Below, one piece after another: positions 1 through 9,253 of a stretch of 50,643 bases of DNA. The stretch comes from an uncultured Campylobacterales bacterium. GTDB lineage: Bacteria; Campylobacterota; Campylobacteria; Campylobacterales; Arcobacteraceae. The notes under the pieces were generated by a model. That model worked only from the letters and a program-made list of their open reading frames with translations. It made no database searches and was not told the DNA's origin. The first letter of the stretch is position 1, and every line of letters begins with the position of its first letter. Location of the stretch: NCBI GenBank assembly GCA_905479135.1, contig CAJQLJ010000020.1:1-50643 (forward strand), given 5' to 3'. Position numbers and translations under genes: made by a program.

Positions 1-126
1 CTCATGATCTCCATGTGAAAAATTTAATCTAAACATATTTCCACCTGCTTTTATCATCCCCTCTATTTTCTCTACACTATGACTTGCTGGCCCTATTGTT
101 GCTAGTATCTTTGTTCTTTTTTGCAT
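1..126 (-). CDS. pyk: pyruvate kinase, N-terminal fragment (gene runs off the window)
   Basis: Reverse complement translates [42 protein letters not shown], the canonical pyruvate kinase N-terminus (TKI.ATIGPAS...RLNFSHG). Confidence 0.93.
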   Translation of the reverse strand, partial: MQKRTKILATIGPASHSVEKIEGMIKAGGNMFRLNFSHGDHE

Positions 127-337
127 AGTTTTTCCTTTAATTTATTATAATTAAATATAACACAAGTTGATTACATATTAATTACTATATTGTATACAAT
201 TATTTTATAAAAATTTGCAAAAATACATAAATAAAAAGCTAGATGGTATTGCACTTGAAAATAATAGTCCAAATGCAGATTTAAATCCAAAGCAAGATTT
301 AATAGATATATGTAAATAAATTTCGATACAATAAATA

Positions 338-1357
338 ATGATAAAATTTAGTGAATATTTTAACGATTGGTTATACGGGAATGATGGCTATTATTCAAAT
401 TACAAAGAAATTGGAAAAGATGGTGACTTTTTTACATCTGTTTCAACCTCAGCATTCTTTGGTGGAGCAATTGCTAAAAAAATTATAAGCTCTATTGATG
501 ATGGCTTTTTACCCTCAAATACTACAATTCTTGAAGTTGGAGCTCATCATGGTTACTTATTAGCTGATATAATTCAGTTTATTTATACTCTCAAGCCTGA
601 TTTACTTAAAACCTTGAACTTTTCTATAGTTGAAAGGTTTGAAAATTTACAGGTTCAACAAAGTAAATATATTAAAGAATCCTTTGGAGATATTATAAAT
701 TTAAATCATTACAATGATATAAAAGATGTAAAACTTGAAAATGCTTTTGTTTTAGCTAATGAAATATTTGATGCTTTTTCATGTGAATTAGTTTTTACAA
801 ATGACAAGAATACATTACAGCAAGCTTTTGTAGAAAATCATAAAATACAATTTTTAGATTGCATTGATAAAAATATCATTAAACATTGTAAGAAATATGG
901 AATTACAAAAGGAGAAGTTGGACTATATTATCAAGAGTTTGTGGATACACTTTGTTTAAATATAAATAATTTTGAATTTTTAACATTTGATTATGGAGAT
1001 AAGTATCCAAGAAATGATTTTTCGGCAAGGATCTATGAAAAACATGCTGTTTATCCAATATTTGAAGAAGGTTTAGATTTAAAAAAATTATATAAGAAAT
1101 CTGATATTACTTATGATGTACATTTTAATTATTTAATAGATTGTTTCAAAAATAATGATATTCAAAAAGTTGTATTTAATACACAACTAAAAGCTTTGGT
1201 TGAATTTGGAATTATTGAATTACTTGAGATTCTAAAAGCAAATGTAGATGAGTCAACATATCTAAGACAAACACAAAATGTAAAAACATTATTAGAACCT
1301 ACTGGAATGGGTGATAGGTTTAAAATAATAAATCTAAGAAAAACTACAAACAAATAG
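338..1357 (+). CDS. SAM-dependent methyltransferase, MidA/NDUFAF7 (DUF185/COG1565) family
   Basis: DGYYSNYKEIGKDGDFFTSVSTSAFFGG N-terminus and ILEVGAHHGYL SAM motif, typical of the MidA family. Confidence 0.82.
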   Translation: MIKFSEYFNDWLYGNDGYYSNYKEIGKDGDFFTSVSTSAFFGGAIAKKIISSIDDGFLPSNTTILEVGAHHGYLLADIIQFIYTLKPDLLKTLNFSIVERFENLQVQQSKYIKESFGDIINLNHYNDIKDVKLENAFVLANEIFDAFSCELVFTNDKNTLQQAFVENHKIQFLDCIDKNIIKHCKKYGITKGEVGLYYQEFVDTLCLNINNFEFLTFDYGDKYPRNDFSARIYEKHAVYPIFEEGLDLKKLYKKSDITYDVHFNYLIDCFKNNDIQKVVFNTQLKALVEFGIIELLEILKANVDESTYLRQTQNVKTLLEPTGMGDRFKIINLRKTTNK

Positions 1358-1391
1358 TATGATTTTATTTGTATATTAAAAGGATGGCCAT

Positions 1392-2057
1392 ATGAAAATA
1401 TTATTACTGGAAGATGATGTAATGTTAAATAGAGCGATTACTGAATATTTACAAACAAAAAATCACTCAGTAAGAACTACAAGAGATGGCACAAATTGTC
1501 TAAAAGTTATTGAAGAAGAAGACTTTGAATTATTAATACTTGATATTAATGTTCCTATTATAAATGGGTTTGAAGTATTAGAGGTATTACATGAAAAAAA
1601 CATACAAATTCCTACTATTTTTATATCGGCACTTATAAATATTGAAGAAATAACAAAGGCATTTGAACTTGGATGTTATGATTATTTGAAGAAACCTTTT
1701 CATTTAAAAGAACTTACATTAAGAATAAACAAATTGTCTCAATCCCAAATAATACCAAAACAAAATAAAATACTTTCAGATGCATATAGTTTTAATACAA
1801 ATAATTTAGCTCTTTTATACAATAATATAGCTCATATTTTACCAAAAAGACAAATTCAGATTATACAACTTCTTGCTAGATATAAAAATACTGCTGTAAA
1901 TTATGATATGTTTAGAGAATTTGTATGGCAAGATGATACGATTGATAATGCTACCATTAGAGCAGAGATAAATAGATTAAAGAAAGCACTAAAAGAAGAT
2001 TTTATTAAGAATATTAGAGGTCTTGGATATATAATTGAATATAAACAAGATGATTAG
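1392..2057 (+). CDS. OmpR-family response regulator
   Basis: Receiver domain (LLLEDD, LLILDINVP, KP loop YLKKPF) plus winged-helix C-terminus (RAEINRLKKAL...IRGLGYII). Confidence 0.92.
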   Translation: MKILLLEDDVMLNRAITEYLQTKNHSVRTTRDGTNCLKVIEEEDFELLILDINVPIINGFEVLEVLHEKNIQIPTIFISALINIEEITKAFELGCYDYLKKPFHLKELTLRINKLSQSQIIPKQNKILSDAYSFNTNNLALLYNNIAHILPKRQIQIIQLLARYKNTAVNYDMFREFVWQDDTIDNATIRAEINRLKKALKEDFIKNIRGLGYIIEYKQDD

Positions 2058-2062
2058 TTTTT

Positions 2063-2395
2063 ATGAGTAAGCAAAAAGGTGATGAAGCAGAAAAAAAAGC
2101 TATATCATTTTTAGAAGAGTTAAATTATAAAATAATTGAACAAAATTTTTATGCTAAAAAATTAGGTGAGATAGATATCATTTCAGAAAAAAATGGTATC
2201 TATCACTTTTGTGAAGTAAAATCAGCGAATGATTATGAAGTTGCAATAAATAATATAACTCCATCTAAACTATCAAAAATAAAAAGAAGTATTAACTTCT
2301 ACTTACAAACTAAAAAACTTGATGTTGCATACTGCATTGATGTAATTATTGTAGTCGATAAGCAAATTGAATTACTTGAGAATATAAGCATTTAA
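2063..2395 (+). CDS. YraN family protein (UPF0102, endonuclease-like fold)
   Basis: KGDEAEKKAISFLEELNYKIIEQNFYAKKLGEIDIIS...FCEVK matches the YraN family pattern. Confidence 0.88.
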   Translation: MSKQKGDEAEKKAISFLEELNYKIIEQNFYAKKLGEIDIISEKNGIYHFCEVKSANDYEVAINNITPSKLSKIKRSINFYLQTKKLDVAYCIDVIIVVDKQIELLENISI

Positions 2396-2402
2396 AATAA
2401 GA

Positions 2403-3587
2403 TTATAAGCTATAACTTTTAAATTTTTTGGAAACTAATAGCATAACAACTCCACTAAATACAATTATTGCAGTTAAATATAAAGCATAATCATAATTGC
2501 CACTCCATTGGGTTAAGCTTACTGCATATAAAGGAGCTGTAACTTGTCCTATCCCGTATGCTGTTGTTAATGCACCCATTAACATAACAGGGTTTTTCCC
2601 TGATAATTTACCACCTAAGTTCATAAATAAAGCAACTAAACCTGTAAATGTTCCACCATATAGTATTCCACATAATAAATTTAAATATATATTACTTGTC
2701 ATTGTGGGAATTAAAATTCCTACAATTTGAATAGACATTGCAATTATAATTATATTAACACTTCCATATTTATGTGCAAGTTTCATCCAGATAATAGCAG
2801 CTGGAATTCCAGCAAGTCCAACCAATAACCATGATAAACCAGCAACATGTTCTAAACCTGGGAGTGATTTTAAAATTGTAGGTAAAAATGTTCCTTGAAT
2901 AACAAATCCCACACCTTCTGTAAAGTAAGCAGCAATTAAAATTATAACAAAAGGTGAAAAAAGTGCTTTATTTAGTGGATGCTTTTCATTATTTTGACTA
3001 ATTTGTTTATCAAATGATAAAATATATAGAGGATAAAATGCTACTAATGCTCCACTTAAAGTCAATACTATCCATGATGTCTGCCATGATGAAACATATA
3101 AAACATATCTACTTATTACGTCTGATAAAGCAAGTGCTATTCCAATACCTGAAAAATATATTCCCATAGCTTTTGTTTTATCATCAAAATCTAATTTTGT
3201 CATTACAATAGCTGCGCCAACTACTAGAGCCATAGCAGCTCCAAATCCCGCAACTATTCTACCCAATAGCCATAATATTTCATTAGTAGTAATTCCCATA
3301 ATAACAGTTGTTAGAACACATAAAATAATACCTAATCGAAAATACTTAACTTTTGTATTTATATCTTTTATAAAAATTGCAAAAATTGAGCCTGATAAAT
3401 AACCTACATAATTTAATGATGCTAAAACACCTGAAAATGTTAAAGATAAAGAATTATCTTCTAACATTGAAGGCAAAAGTGAAGTATAAGAAAATCTTGC
3501 AACTCCAACACCGATAAACAAACCGATTATTCCTGCTAATAAAATATTAAAATTTTTATTCTTATCTAACAAATTTAAACTATTCAA
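2403..3587 (-). CDS. MFS transporter (YbfB/YjiJ-like)
   Basis: About 12 hydrophobic segments; GVGVARFSYTSLLPSML N-terminus typical of the YbfB/YjiJ family. Confidence 0.85.
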   Translation of the reverse strand: MNSLNLLDKNKNFNILLAGIIGLFIGVGVARFSYTSLLPSMLEDNSLSLTFSGVLASLNYVGYLSGSIFAIFIKDINTKVKYFRLGIILCVLTTVIMGITTNEILWLLGRIVAGFGAAMALVVGAAIVMTKLDFDDKTKAMGIYFSGIGIALALSDVISRYVLYVSSWQTSWIVLTLSGALVAFYPLYILSFDKQISQNNEKHPLNKALFSPFVIILIAAYFTEGVGFVIQGTFLPTILKSLPGLEHVAGLSWLLVGLAGIPAAIIWMKLAHKYGSVNIIIIAMSIQIVGILIPTMTSNIYLNLLCGILYGGTFTGLVALFMNLGGKLSGKNPVMLMGALTTAYGIGQVTAPLYAVSLTQWSGNYDYALYLTAIIVFSGVVMLLVSKKFKSYSL

Positions 3588-3650
3588 TTTATTCCCTTTG
3601 TATCTTTATTAAATATAATTTCTGTGCATATAAGGTTCTATTAGTATCTA

Positions 3651-3821
3651 TTATTTTACAAAATAAAGTATTAAAAGTCTTGGAAAACATAGTTTAAAGA
3701 TTATAAAAGATGAAAGAATAGTTGTTGAAACTTTCATCTTTATATTTTGAGTTGTATATAAAATTAGTACTGAAAGTATAACTATATTAAGTAGCAATAA
3801 ACTAGCATAGTTTAAAATCAT
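3651..3821 (-). CDS. candidate small membrane protein (56 aa), not in the supplied ORF track
   Basis: ATG-initiated ORF MILNYASLLLLNIVILSVLILYTTQNIKMKVSTTILSSFIIFKLCFPRLLILYFVK*; hydrophobic segments; lies 63 nt upstream of and co-oriented with the MFS gene. No homology support. Confidence 0.25.
   Translation of the reverse strand: MILNYASLLLLNIVILSVLILYTTQNIKMKVSTTILSSFIIFKLCFPRLLILYFVK
3706..3741. terminator. stem-loop, 11-bp perfect arms (AAAGATGAAAG / CTTTCATCTTT)
   Basis: Perfect inverted repeat with 14-nt loop, T-rich on both sides; terminator or attenuator function not certain. Confidence 0.45.
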
Positions 3822-3870
3822 CTCATTCAAGTCTTATTTAGTAATCTTTTGTTACCATAATTAAACATTT

Positions 3871-4977
3871 ATGGAGAGATTCTTGTATTCAAAAGAACTA
3901 TTATCTATTAAAAAATCAAACCGTTTTAGAAGTCGTGAAGTATTTGATAAAAACATAATTGAGTTAGCTTCAAATGACTATCTAGGTCTGTCTACAAATA
4001 AAGATATTTTTCAAAAAGCCTATGAAAGAGTATTAGAAGAACAATATACCTCTCCTAAAGCATCTATGCTTGTAAACGGATATAATCAAATACATAAAGA
4101 TTTTGAAGACACATTATGTAAAGTTAATAATTTTGAAGCAGCTGTAGCCGTAGGTTCAGGTTTTCTTGCAAATATATCAATGATTGAAGCTTTATGCAGA
4201 AAAAATGATACTTTATTCATAGATGAAGAATACCATGCAAGTGGAATACTTGCCACTAAACTTTTAAGACCTGAGCAAGTTATTATATTCAAGCATAATG
4301 ATTATAATGATTTAGAAGAAAAAATCTTATCTTGTACTAGAAATGGTAGAAAAATTATTGCAATTGAAGGTGTTTATTCAATGGGTGGAGATGTTGCACC
4401 AAAAGAATTTTTTGATGTGTCATCTAAATATCAAGCAATTTTAGTAGTTGATGAAGCGCATAGTTCAGGAGTTATCGGAGACAATTTATTTGGACTTTTT
4501 GATTATTATAAAATAAAACCAAATAAATATCATGTAAAAATGGGAACTTTAGGAAAAGCTTATGCATCTTATGGTGCTTATATTCTTGCATCAAAAGAAA
4601 TCATAGAATTTTTAGTAAATAGAGCAAAACCTATTATCTACTCAACTGCACCCTCTTTATTTGATATAGCTCTTGGACTAGAGTCTTTAAAATATATAAT
4701 TGAAAATAAACAAACATTAAAAGAAAAGATAAATAAGAATTTAACTATTATATATACTATATTAGGTATTAGATCAAAAAGTTTAATTATTCCCATTGAT
4801 ATAGCTGATAATAAAAGAGTAAAAGAAATACAAGCTATTTTACAAGAAAAAGGATATTTAGTTGGAGCTATTAGACAACCTACTGTAAAAAGTGCTATTA
4901 TAAGACTTATTGCTAAAATTGATATAGAAGAAAAAGACCTGATAAAAGTCTGTGAAATACTAAAAAGTTTAAAGTGA
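3871..4977 (+). CDS. bioF: 8-amino-7-oxononanoate synthase-like, alpha-oxoamine synthase family PLP enzyme
   Basis: ELASNDYLGLS, VDEAHSSGVIG and GTLGKAYASYGAY (PLP lysine) motifs. Confidence 0.85.
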   Translation: MERFLYSKELLSIKKSNRFRSREVFDKNIIELASNDYLGLSTNKDIFQKAYERVLEEQYTSPKASMLVNGYNQIHKDFEDTLCKVNNFEAAVAVGSGFLANISMIEALCRKNDTLFIDEEYHASGILATKLLRPEQVIIFKHNDYNDLEEKILSCTRNGRKIIAIEGVYSMGGDVAPKEFFDVSSKYQAILVVDEAHSSGVIGDNLFGLFDYYKIKPNKYHVKMGTLGKAYASYGAYILASKEIIEFLVNRAKPIIYSTAPSLFDIALGLESLKYIIENKQTLKEKINKNLTIIYTILGIRSKSLIIPIDIADNKRVKEIQAILQEKGYLVGAIRQPTVKSAIIRLIAKIDIEEKDLIKVCEILKSLK

Positions 4978-5000
4978 AACTATAAAAAAGAGAATTGTAA

Positions 5001-5651
5001 ATGATAATAAATGAGTTAATAAAAGGTAATCAAAAATTTAGAGAAGTTTCTTTTCCTAAATTTCAAGGTAATGTTCAAGATCTGGTGGAAAATGGGCAAA
5101 GACCAGAAATTCTATTTGTTGGTTGTAGCGACAGTAGAATAACACCTGATCTAATGCTTGATACAAAACCTGGAGACATGTTCATATTAAGAAATGTTGG
5201 AAACTTTGTACCTCCTTATAGTCCTGATGAAGATTTTCATGGTAGTTCTGCAGCAATAGAATATGCAGTTTCTATATTAGGAGTTAAACACATTATAATT
5301 TGTGGTCATTCTCATTGTGGAGCTTGCAAGAGTTTGTATCAAGATATAGGAAATTCTCCTGATTTAGTGCATGTTAAAAAATGGCTAGAATTAGGGAAAA
5401 AAGCAAAAGAATATACGCTTCTTGCTATTGAAGATAAAAGTGACAAAGAAAAACTATATAGAGCAACAGAAAGAATTTCAGTAGTTCATCAAATGGAAAA
5501 CTTATTAACATTTCCAGACGTAGAGAGAAAAATTAAAAATGGAAGCCTACAAATTCATGGTTGGTACTATAGAATTGAAGATGGAACATTAGAATCTTAT
5601 GATGGGGAACGATGTTCATTTATACCACTAGTGGAAAATAATAATGGATAA
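5001..5651 (+). CDS. beta-class carbonic anhydrase
   Basis: CSDSRITPD, RNVGNFVPP, HIIICGHSHCGACK zinc-site motifs. Confidence 0.96.
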   Translation: MIINELIKGNQKFREVSFPKFQGNVQDLVENGQRPEILFVGCSDSRITPDLMLDTKPGDMFILRNVGNFVPPYSPDEDFHGSSAAIEYAVSILGVKHIIICGHSHCGACKSLYQDIGNSPDLVHVKKWLELGKKAKEYTLLAIEDKSDKEKLYRATERISVVHQMENLLTFPDVERKIKNGSLQIHGWYYRIEDGTLESYDGERCSFIPLVENNNG

Positions 5652-5964
5652 TAAAGAAATAAGAAGATTACCTTTAAAAACAGTTATTATTATAATTGTT
5701 CTAATTCTTGCGGGAATAGGAGTTTTTATATTATTAAAAACACTAAAGCAAGATAAAATGACTGAAATTTTAGCTACTTTGGGACACAGTAATATTAAAA
5801 AAATAGAAGTAATAAATAAATTAAGTGTAGAAGATAAAGAAACAAGATATAAAAGTAAAGTATACAAAGTTAGATTTTATGATAATGATACTAATAAAAC
5901 ATGTACAGGTTTTATTCTAATGGGTAGATATAACAAATATACAAAAGACTTTGATTGTAAATAG
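5644..5964 (+). CDS. hypothetical protein with N-terminal transmembrane anchor
   Basis: ORF overlaps the carbonic anhydrase stop by 8 nt; TM segment TVIIIIVLILAGIGVFILL. Confidence 0.65.
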   Translation: MDNKEIRRLPLKTVIIIIVLILAGIGVFILLKTLKQDKMTEILATLGHSNIKKIEVINKLSVEDKETRYKSKVYKVRFYDNDTNKTCTGFILMGRYNKYTKDFDCK

Positions 5965-5971
5965 GAATAAC

Positions 5972-7033
5972 ATGAATATTATAGAAAAATTAGAAAATAA
6001 TGAACGATTAGAATATGAAGATGCTATTAAACTTTATGATTTAGATTTATTTACACTTGCAAAATATGCAAATAAAATAAGAGAAGCTAAACATGGTAAA
6101 AAAACATACTTTAATATTAATAGACATATAAATCCAACAAATATCTGTAAAGATGTTTGTCAATTTTGTGCCTATAGTGCAAGTAGAAAAAACCCTTTGC
6201 AATACACAATGACACATGAAGAAATACTTGAAGTTGTAAAAAATTCTTCTAAAAATGATATTAAAGAAGTTCATATTGTATCTGCTCATAATCCAAGTAC
6301 TGGTTTGCAGTGGTATATGGATGTATTTAAAAAGATAAAAGAAAACTTTCCCTCAATTCATGTAAAAGCACTTACAGCAGCAGAGATACACTTCTTAAGT
6401 ACTGAATATAATCTTACTTATCAAGAATTAATTGATATGATGATAAAACATGGAATAGATTCTATGCCAGGTGGTGGTGCTGAAATTTTTGATGAAAAAG
6501 TACGAAAAAAAATCTGCGGCGGTAAAGTTACTTCTGATCAATGGATACAGATACATAAAACATGGCATAAAGCAGGAAAACAAAGTAATGCTACAATGTT
6601 ATTTGGGCATGTAGAAACTCGCGATAACAGAATTGATCACATGATTAGATTAAGAAACTTACAAGATGAAACAGGTGGTTTTAATGCCTTTATTCCTCTA
6701 GTTTATCAAACAGAGAATAATTATTTAAAGATTGAAGCTCCATTAACTGGTATTGAAATTTTAAAAACATATGCTATTGCCAGAATTGTTCTAGATAATA
6801 TCTCTAATATAAAAGCATACTGGGCAACATCAACTGTTAAACTAGCTCTAATAGCACAAGAGTTTGGTTCAAATGACGTTGATGGAACAATTGAAAAAGA
6901 ATCAATTCAAAGTGCTGCAGGTGCAACTAGTGCAAAAGGTGTAGCGTTAAAAGAGTTTGTTGATTTGATTAAAAATACTGGATTTACACCAGTTGAGAGA
7001 GACTCTGTTTATAATGAACTAAAAACTTGGTAA
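5972..7033 (+). CDS. mqnE: aminofutalosine synthase MqnE (radical SAM, futalosine menaquinone pathway)
   Basis: CKDVCQFCAYS radical SAM motif, KALTAAEIHFLS, SMPGGGAEIFDEKVR. Start moved from 5951 to the ATG at 5972, preceded by AGGAATAAC. Confidence 0.92.
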   Translation: MNIIEKLENNERLEYEDAIKLYDLDLFTLAKYANKIREAKHGKKTYFNINRHINPTNICKDVCQFCAYSASRKNPLQYTMTHEEILEVVKNSSKNDIKEVHIVSAHNPSTGLQWYMDVFKKIKENFPSIHVKALTAAEIHFLSTEYNLTYQELIDMMIKHGIDSMPGGGAEIFDEKVRKKICGGKVTSDQWIQIHKTWHKAGKQSNATMLFGHVETRDNRIDHMIRLRNLQDETGGFNAFIPLVYQTENNYLKIEAPLTGIEILKTYAIARIVLDNISNIKAYWATSTVKLALIAQEFGSNDVDGTIEKESIQSAAGATSAKGVALKEFVDLIKNTGFTPVERDSVYNELKTW

Positions 7034-7064
7034 AGTTTTTAGTTTTTAAACTCAATACATATTT

Positions 7065-8618
7065 TTATTTAGGCTGATTAAATACAAGCTTAAAATCTAT
7101 TTTTAATAAGCCATCTTTATTTGTTACCATAATGATTGGATAAGCAATATTAATAGAATATAATTCATCATTTAATACATTGATTACTTCAAAAAACTCT
7201 GAAGGAGTTTTTACTAACATACTAATTGAATAGAAGAAACTACTAATAATATCTTTTGTACTTGAATCGAATTTTATGATAGTATCTTTAGGGAACAAAA
7301 TTTTTAATTGTTCACTAACTCTTGAAATTGGTAAAAATTCATCAGTAATATATTTGTCTTCATAAGTTTTATAAATAATATCATTTAAAGTTAATGATTT
7401 TGAGGCAATTATTTTTGAAAGTATCATATTCTTTTTATCATCTTCAACTTTTATATTAATTTGCTTATAAATATCATCTAAAGATGGTTTTAAAGATTTT
7501 ATAAAAGTATCATCAGCTAATAATGTTGCTGTCATTTCTAAGTTATTTTCTTCAAGTTTCAATTTTTTTAAAACAACATCATATGGAATTTTATTGAAAA
7601 TTAGTTTTATGTGATTTTCAATTTTATCATTTATATTTATATGATTAGGTAACTTAACATATTTTTTTATTTCTTCTTTTTTTATTTCTTGCTTTTCTAT
7701 AATATTCTCAAAAAGTTTATAAGCACCAAAAAAAATAGCTAATATAACTATTAAAATAAATAAATTATTAAAATTTGTTTTTTTAACTTTTTTTCTAGCT
7801 TTTATAAAACTTTTATTTTGATGTTTGTTTTTTGATAACTCAAAAATTGCTTCATCTATATTTATTGGATGATAATCAATTGTTAAAAGTGATTCTTCAC
7901 TTAATTGTTCAATTTGTTCTTTTGACAACTCTTTTATAACATAAAAGATTACAATCTTTTCTACAAATGTATCATTTGATTTTTCATAAAATTTATTAAG
8001 TGTATTATGAATTATTTCATTTAATTCTAAATAATAAATCTCATCAAAAAGTTTTTGACCTGTTATATCATCATCATAAAAATGTGTTTTTTTAACTGCT
8101 TCAAAAGTAGGTAAATCAACTGTTTTATTAAAAACTATAGAAGAATCGTTTCCAATTATTAAAATAAAAGCTTTATTGTTAAATAAAAAAATCAACAATT
8201 GATTTTTACAAATATTTTCTTCTAAATGTAAATTTAATATATGGAAAGCTGAATAAACAAAGTCAATACCTGTTTTATCAAAATAATTTTCTGTTTCAAA
8301 TAATGTAGTTTTTGAAACTGCAATATCAAATTCATTATTAAGTTCAGAAGTTTCACAATCATTTAATTCTGCTGACAAAGATTTTGGAACTAACTTAGTT
8401 GTATCACTAATCAAAAGTGTAGAGATATAAGTATTTAAGATTTCTTTTTGTGAAGTATTTATTTTATAAGCAATATCATTTTCTAAAATTTCATCTTCAA
8501 CTAAAAAAATTGAATTATTAGCTTCTATAATTTGATTATTACTCAATTTTTTATAATCAAGTTTTAATTGTGTGTTATATTTAATAGCATTTATATATAA
8601 AGACTTTTTATTAAACAT
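7065..8618 (-). CDS. hypothetical single-pass membrane protein, possibly PilM/GspL-like
   Basis: 517 aa; cytoplasmic ~280-aa region, single TM (NLFILIVILAIFFGAYKLF), then ~210-aa extracytoplasmic region. Assignment from architecture only. Confidence 0.6.
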   Translation of the reverse strand: MFNKKSLYINAIKYNTQLKLDYKKLSNNQIIEANNSIFLVEDEILENDIAYKINTSQKEILNTYISTLLISDTTKLVPKSLSAELNDCETSELNNEFDIAVSKTTLFETENYFDKTGIDFVYSAFHILNLHLEENICKNQLLIFLFNNKAFILIIGNDSSIVFNKTVDLPTFEAVKKTHFYDDDITGQKLFDEIYYLELNEIIHNTLNKFYEKSNDTFVEKIVIFYVIKELSKEQIEQLSEESLLTIDYHPINIDEAIFELSKNKHQNKSFIKARKKVKKTNFNNLFILIVILAIFFGAYKLFENIIEKQEIKKEEIKKYVKLPNHININDKIENHIKLIFNKIPYDVVLKKLKLEENNLEMTATLLADDTFIKSLKPSLDDIYKQINIKVEDDKKNMILSKIIASKSLTLNDIIYKTYEDKYITDEFLPISRVSEQLKILFPKDTIIKFDSSTKDIISSFFYSISMLVKTPSEFFEVINVLNDELYSINIAYPIIMVTNKDGLLKIDFKLVFNQPK

Positions 8619-8638
8619 ATTCTTCCTAGTTATACTTT

Positions 8639-9253
8639 TTAAGCTATTGAATGAGTCATCATCTTATCTTTTATAAGCTCTTTTGCTTCTTCCATATTTA
8701 AATCTTCAATACTAAAAGGCTCTGATAAATAAAAATCTATTTTTCCAAAAGGTTTTGGTAAAACAAATTTATCCCATGAATTAAATTGCCAATACTTAGA
8801 TGGTTTTGAATTTAAAACTATAATTCTCGACTTACTTTTTTGAGCAATTGCAATAACACCAGGAGCAATACTAAACCTTGGACCTCTAGGACCATCTGGA
8901 GTTAAAGCTACATCAGAACCTGCTTTAATTTCTTTAATTGTACTAATTAAAGCTTTAGCTGCACCTTTAGAGGAAGACCCTCTAATCAATCCTACACCTA
9001 AAAGAGCATAGATTTTTGCAATAATTTCGCCGTCTTTATTATGGCTAATTATTGCTTTAACAGTACCCTTTGGTCTAAACTTAAAATAATTACTTGGTTG
9101 TGCTAATAAATCACCATGCCAAGCAACAAAAACAAAAGACTCATCACTTTTGATTCTAAAGTGATGAAAAACTTTTTTATTTGTGAAATAAATAAATTTT
9201 ACAAGAAAATATAATATATAAGGTAAAATATTTATCTTAAAATATTTTTTCAT
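8639..9253 (-). CDS. lysophospholipid acyltransferase-like protein (DUF374)
   Basis: FVAWHGDLL, LIRGSSSKGAAKAL, ALTPDGPRGPR motifs. Confidence 0.88.
   Translation of the reverse strand: MKKYFKINILPYILYFLVKFIYFTNKKVFHHFRIKSDESFVFVAWHGDLLAQPSNYFKFRPKGTVKAIISHNKDGEIIAKIYALLGVGLIRGSSSKGAAKALISTIKEIKAGSDVALTPDGPRGPRFSIAPGVIAIAQKSKSRIIVLNSKPSKYWQFNSWDKFVLPKPFGKIDFYLSEPFSIEDLNMEEAKELIKDKMMTHSIA

Noticed and set aside
189-201. Perfect palindrome ATTGTATACAAT between pyk and the MidA-family gene, resembling the amtB motif arms
   Set aside because: No 5-nt spacer, so a different geometry from the amtB sites; short AT-rich palindromes are expected by chance.
1162-1353. 63-aa antisense ORF inside the MidA-family gene
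   Set aside because: Fully opposite a well-supported CDS, no recognisable family; chance antisense frame.
5951-5971. Upstream start for mqnE giving MIVNRNN extension
   Set aside because: ATG at 5972 has a better-placed AGGA and avoids overlap with the preceding ORF.
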